Positions 12,202 through 13,056 of a stretch of DNA of 13,056 bases are shown here, piece after piece (within the stretch, counting starts at the first letter, position 1; each line of letters opens with the position of its first letter). The translations under genes were made by a program, and so were the position numbers. The stretch covers positions 1 to 13,056 of the forward strand of contig JALTMC010000617.1 in the NCBI GenBank assembly GCA_027005175.1. The letters run 5' to 3'. This DNA comes from Myxococcales bacterium. Lineage in GTDB: Bacteria; Myxococcota_C; UBA6777. The notes under the pieces were generated by a model, which saw only the letters and a program-made list of their open reading frames with translations, was not told the origin of the DNA and searched no databases.

Positions 12202-13056
12202 TTAGGGGAGACAGATGGCTTTGTACTCGATTTGAACGGTAGCACCGGGAGGTGGAATGGAGGATTTGGAGAAGTTGACGGAGTTATTGGTCGCGTCATA
12301 CTGCCAGCCGTCTTGAGCACTTTTCTTCACCGTTGTGCCGTTGACCTTGACCTTGAGGGTCTTGGGATCGGCCTGACGACTGAGGAAGAACTGAGTGCGA
12401 TAACCAAAGGTAATCGAACCGATGTTGCTGAGAGTGACAGACCAGTTGGAACTACAGATAGACTCTTGTACACCTTTGAGGTCTTTCGCCACTTGCCAAT
12501 ACCGGGGAGAGCTTTGGCCAAAGCCACCGCCACCACCGGAACCACGACAACCATTGGGGGGTGGGCCAACCACAACAGAGGCACGGACTAAGTCGAGATT
12601 ACGGAAGCCTTTCAAACTGCGAAAGAAGCTGATGTAAAACTGGACTTGCTGCTTGGATTGATCTTTTTCGTCAGAGACAAAGATCATCGATAGCGACGCC
12701 GCTTTTCGATGAAAGCCCTTGTTACAACCTGTGGATGCGGGCGGGATCAAGGCACGATAAGCACCTTCCAACCCTCGCTCGATACCACTTCCACGGACAC
12801 CAACACGCACATTCGCCTGGAATGCAGTGATTGGGTTGGGTGTTTGTGGGGTCACGATCTTGGGGTTACCACGAGCACAACCGGCAGGAACACGACGACC
12901 ATCTGTATCTGTGGTTGTGACCATAATCTGATAATCAACATTGAGCCGAACAGCCCAGTTGATGAAAGACTGGAAGTTCTTCGCGAGGCTTTTTTGGTCA
13001 TCACCCATGGAGCAAGAGTCGTCAACAACAAACATGATGTCTGTGAGTGGACGTTG
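12202..13056 (-). CDS. von Willebrand factor A domain protein, 5' end outside the window
   Basis: 284 residues visible; the frame continues past the window end, so the true N terminus, likely with a signal peptide or lipobox, is missing. The domain opens with TDIMFVVDDSCSMGDDQ, a MIDAS metal site of the D-x-S-x-S type. It continues through NFQSFINWAVRLNVDYQIMVTTTD, SGIERGLEGAYRAL and SLSMIFVSDEKDQS. A Gly-rich loop (GSGGGGGFGQ) follows. The end has a beta-rich segment (KTLKVKVNGTTV, then YDATNNSVNFS, then PPPGATVQIEYKAICLP) that is typical of secreted or lipoprotein vWA proteins of Myxococcota-like bacteria. Several Cys residues suggest export and disulfides. The role is probably surface adhesion or binding; the partner is unknown. 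Confidence 0.85.
   Translation of the reverse strand, partial: QRPLTDIMFVVDDSCSMGDDQKSLAKNFQSFINWAVRLNVDYQIMVTTTDTDGRRVPAGCARGNPKIVTPQTPNPITAFQANVRVGVRGSGIERGLEGAYRALIPPASTGCNKGFHRKAASLSMIFVSDEKDQSKQQVQFYISFFRSLKGFRNLDLVRASVVVGPPPNGCRGSGGGGGFGQSSPRYWQVAKDLKGVQESICSSNWSVTLSNIGSITFGYRTQFFLSRQADPKTLKVKVNGTTVKKSAQDGWQYDATNNSVNFSKSSIPPPGATVQIEYKAICLP

Overview
The window reads as chromosomal DNA from a Gram-negative bacterium, most likely a deltaproteobacterial or Myxococcota-type organism of moderate GC. The signs are a von Willebrand A (vWA) protein of the type common in that group, gene relics resembling SBBP beta-propeller and Hydin/ASH domains, an ECF sigma factor paired with a large membrane TPR protein, and an orphan 2-oxoacid-dehydrogenase-type acyltransferase. 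This placement is inferred from protein style; no rRNA or marker gene is present.

Layout from left to right: 1-195 is the 3' end of an unrecognised gene. 196-608 has no intact gene but keeps a relic of an SBBP-type repeat protein. A minus-strand stand-alone E2-like acyltransferase (609-1472) is divergent from an ECF sigma factor (1644-2273). The sigma gene overlaps by 17 bases a 706-residue protein that has a cytosolic N-terminal segment, one membrane helix and a long helical repeat region (2257-4377). A periplasmic family 5 solute-binding protein (4577-6256) follows; its mature N terminus is a 7 x 8-residue His/Lys/Arg repeat. Both of these plus-strand proteins carry in-frame tandem DNA repeats.

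The most interesting part is a three-gene minus-strand operon, 9931 down to 6676. It encodes an acyl-CoA-dehydrogenase-fold flavoprotein lacking the usual catalytic glutamate, a PhnD-like periplasmic-binding-fold protein with no signal peptide and no transporter genes, and a fusion of a cysteine-less TusA-like domain to a diiron ferritin-like oxygenase. The last two genes overlap by ATGA. A 36-base palindrome lies just upstream of the first start codon. I read this as an uncharacterised cytosolic oxidative pathway on a small molecule, perhaps sulfur- or nitrogen-containing, rather than as a transporter operon.

The right part holds a 4 x 42-base tandem array, a VapBC-type toxin-antitoxin pair (10711-11356) with a visible promoter and palindromic operator, and a 234-base hairpin-rich element bounded by 10-base inverted repeats. 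Next come a minus-strand tRNA-Gly(GCC)/tRNA-Cys(GCA) transcription unit with a near-consensus promoter and a strong terminator, an ASH-domain gene relic, and the 5'-truncated vWA protein at the window end. The toxin-antitoxin pair, the repeats and the tRNA-flanking 11-base direct repeats give 10.4-11.75 kb the look of an accessory region.
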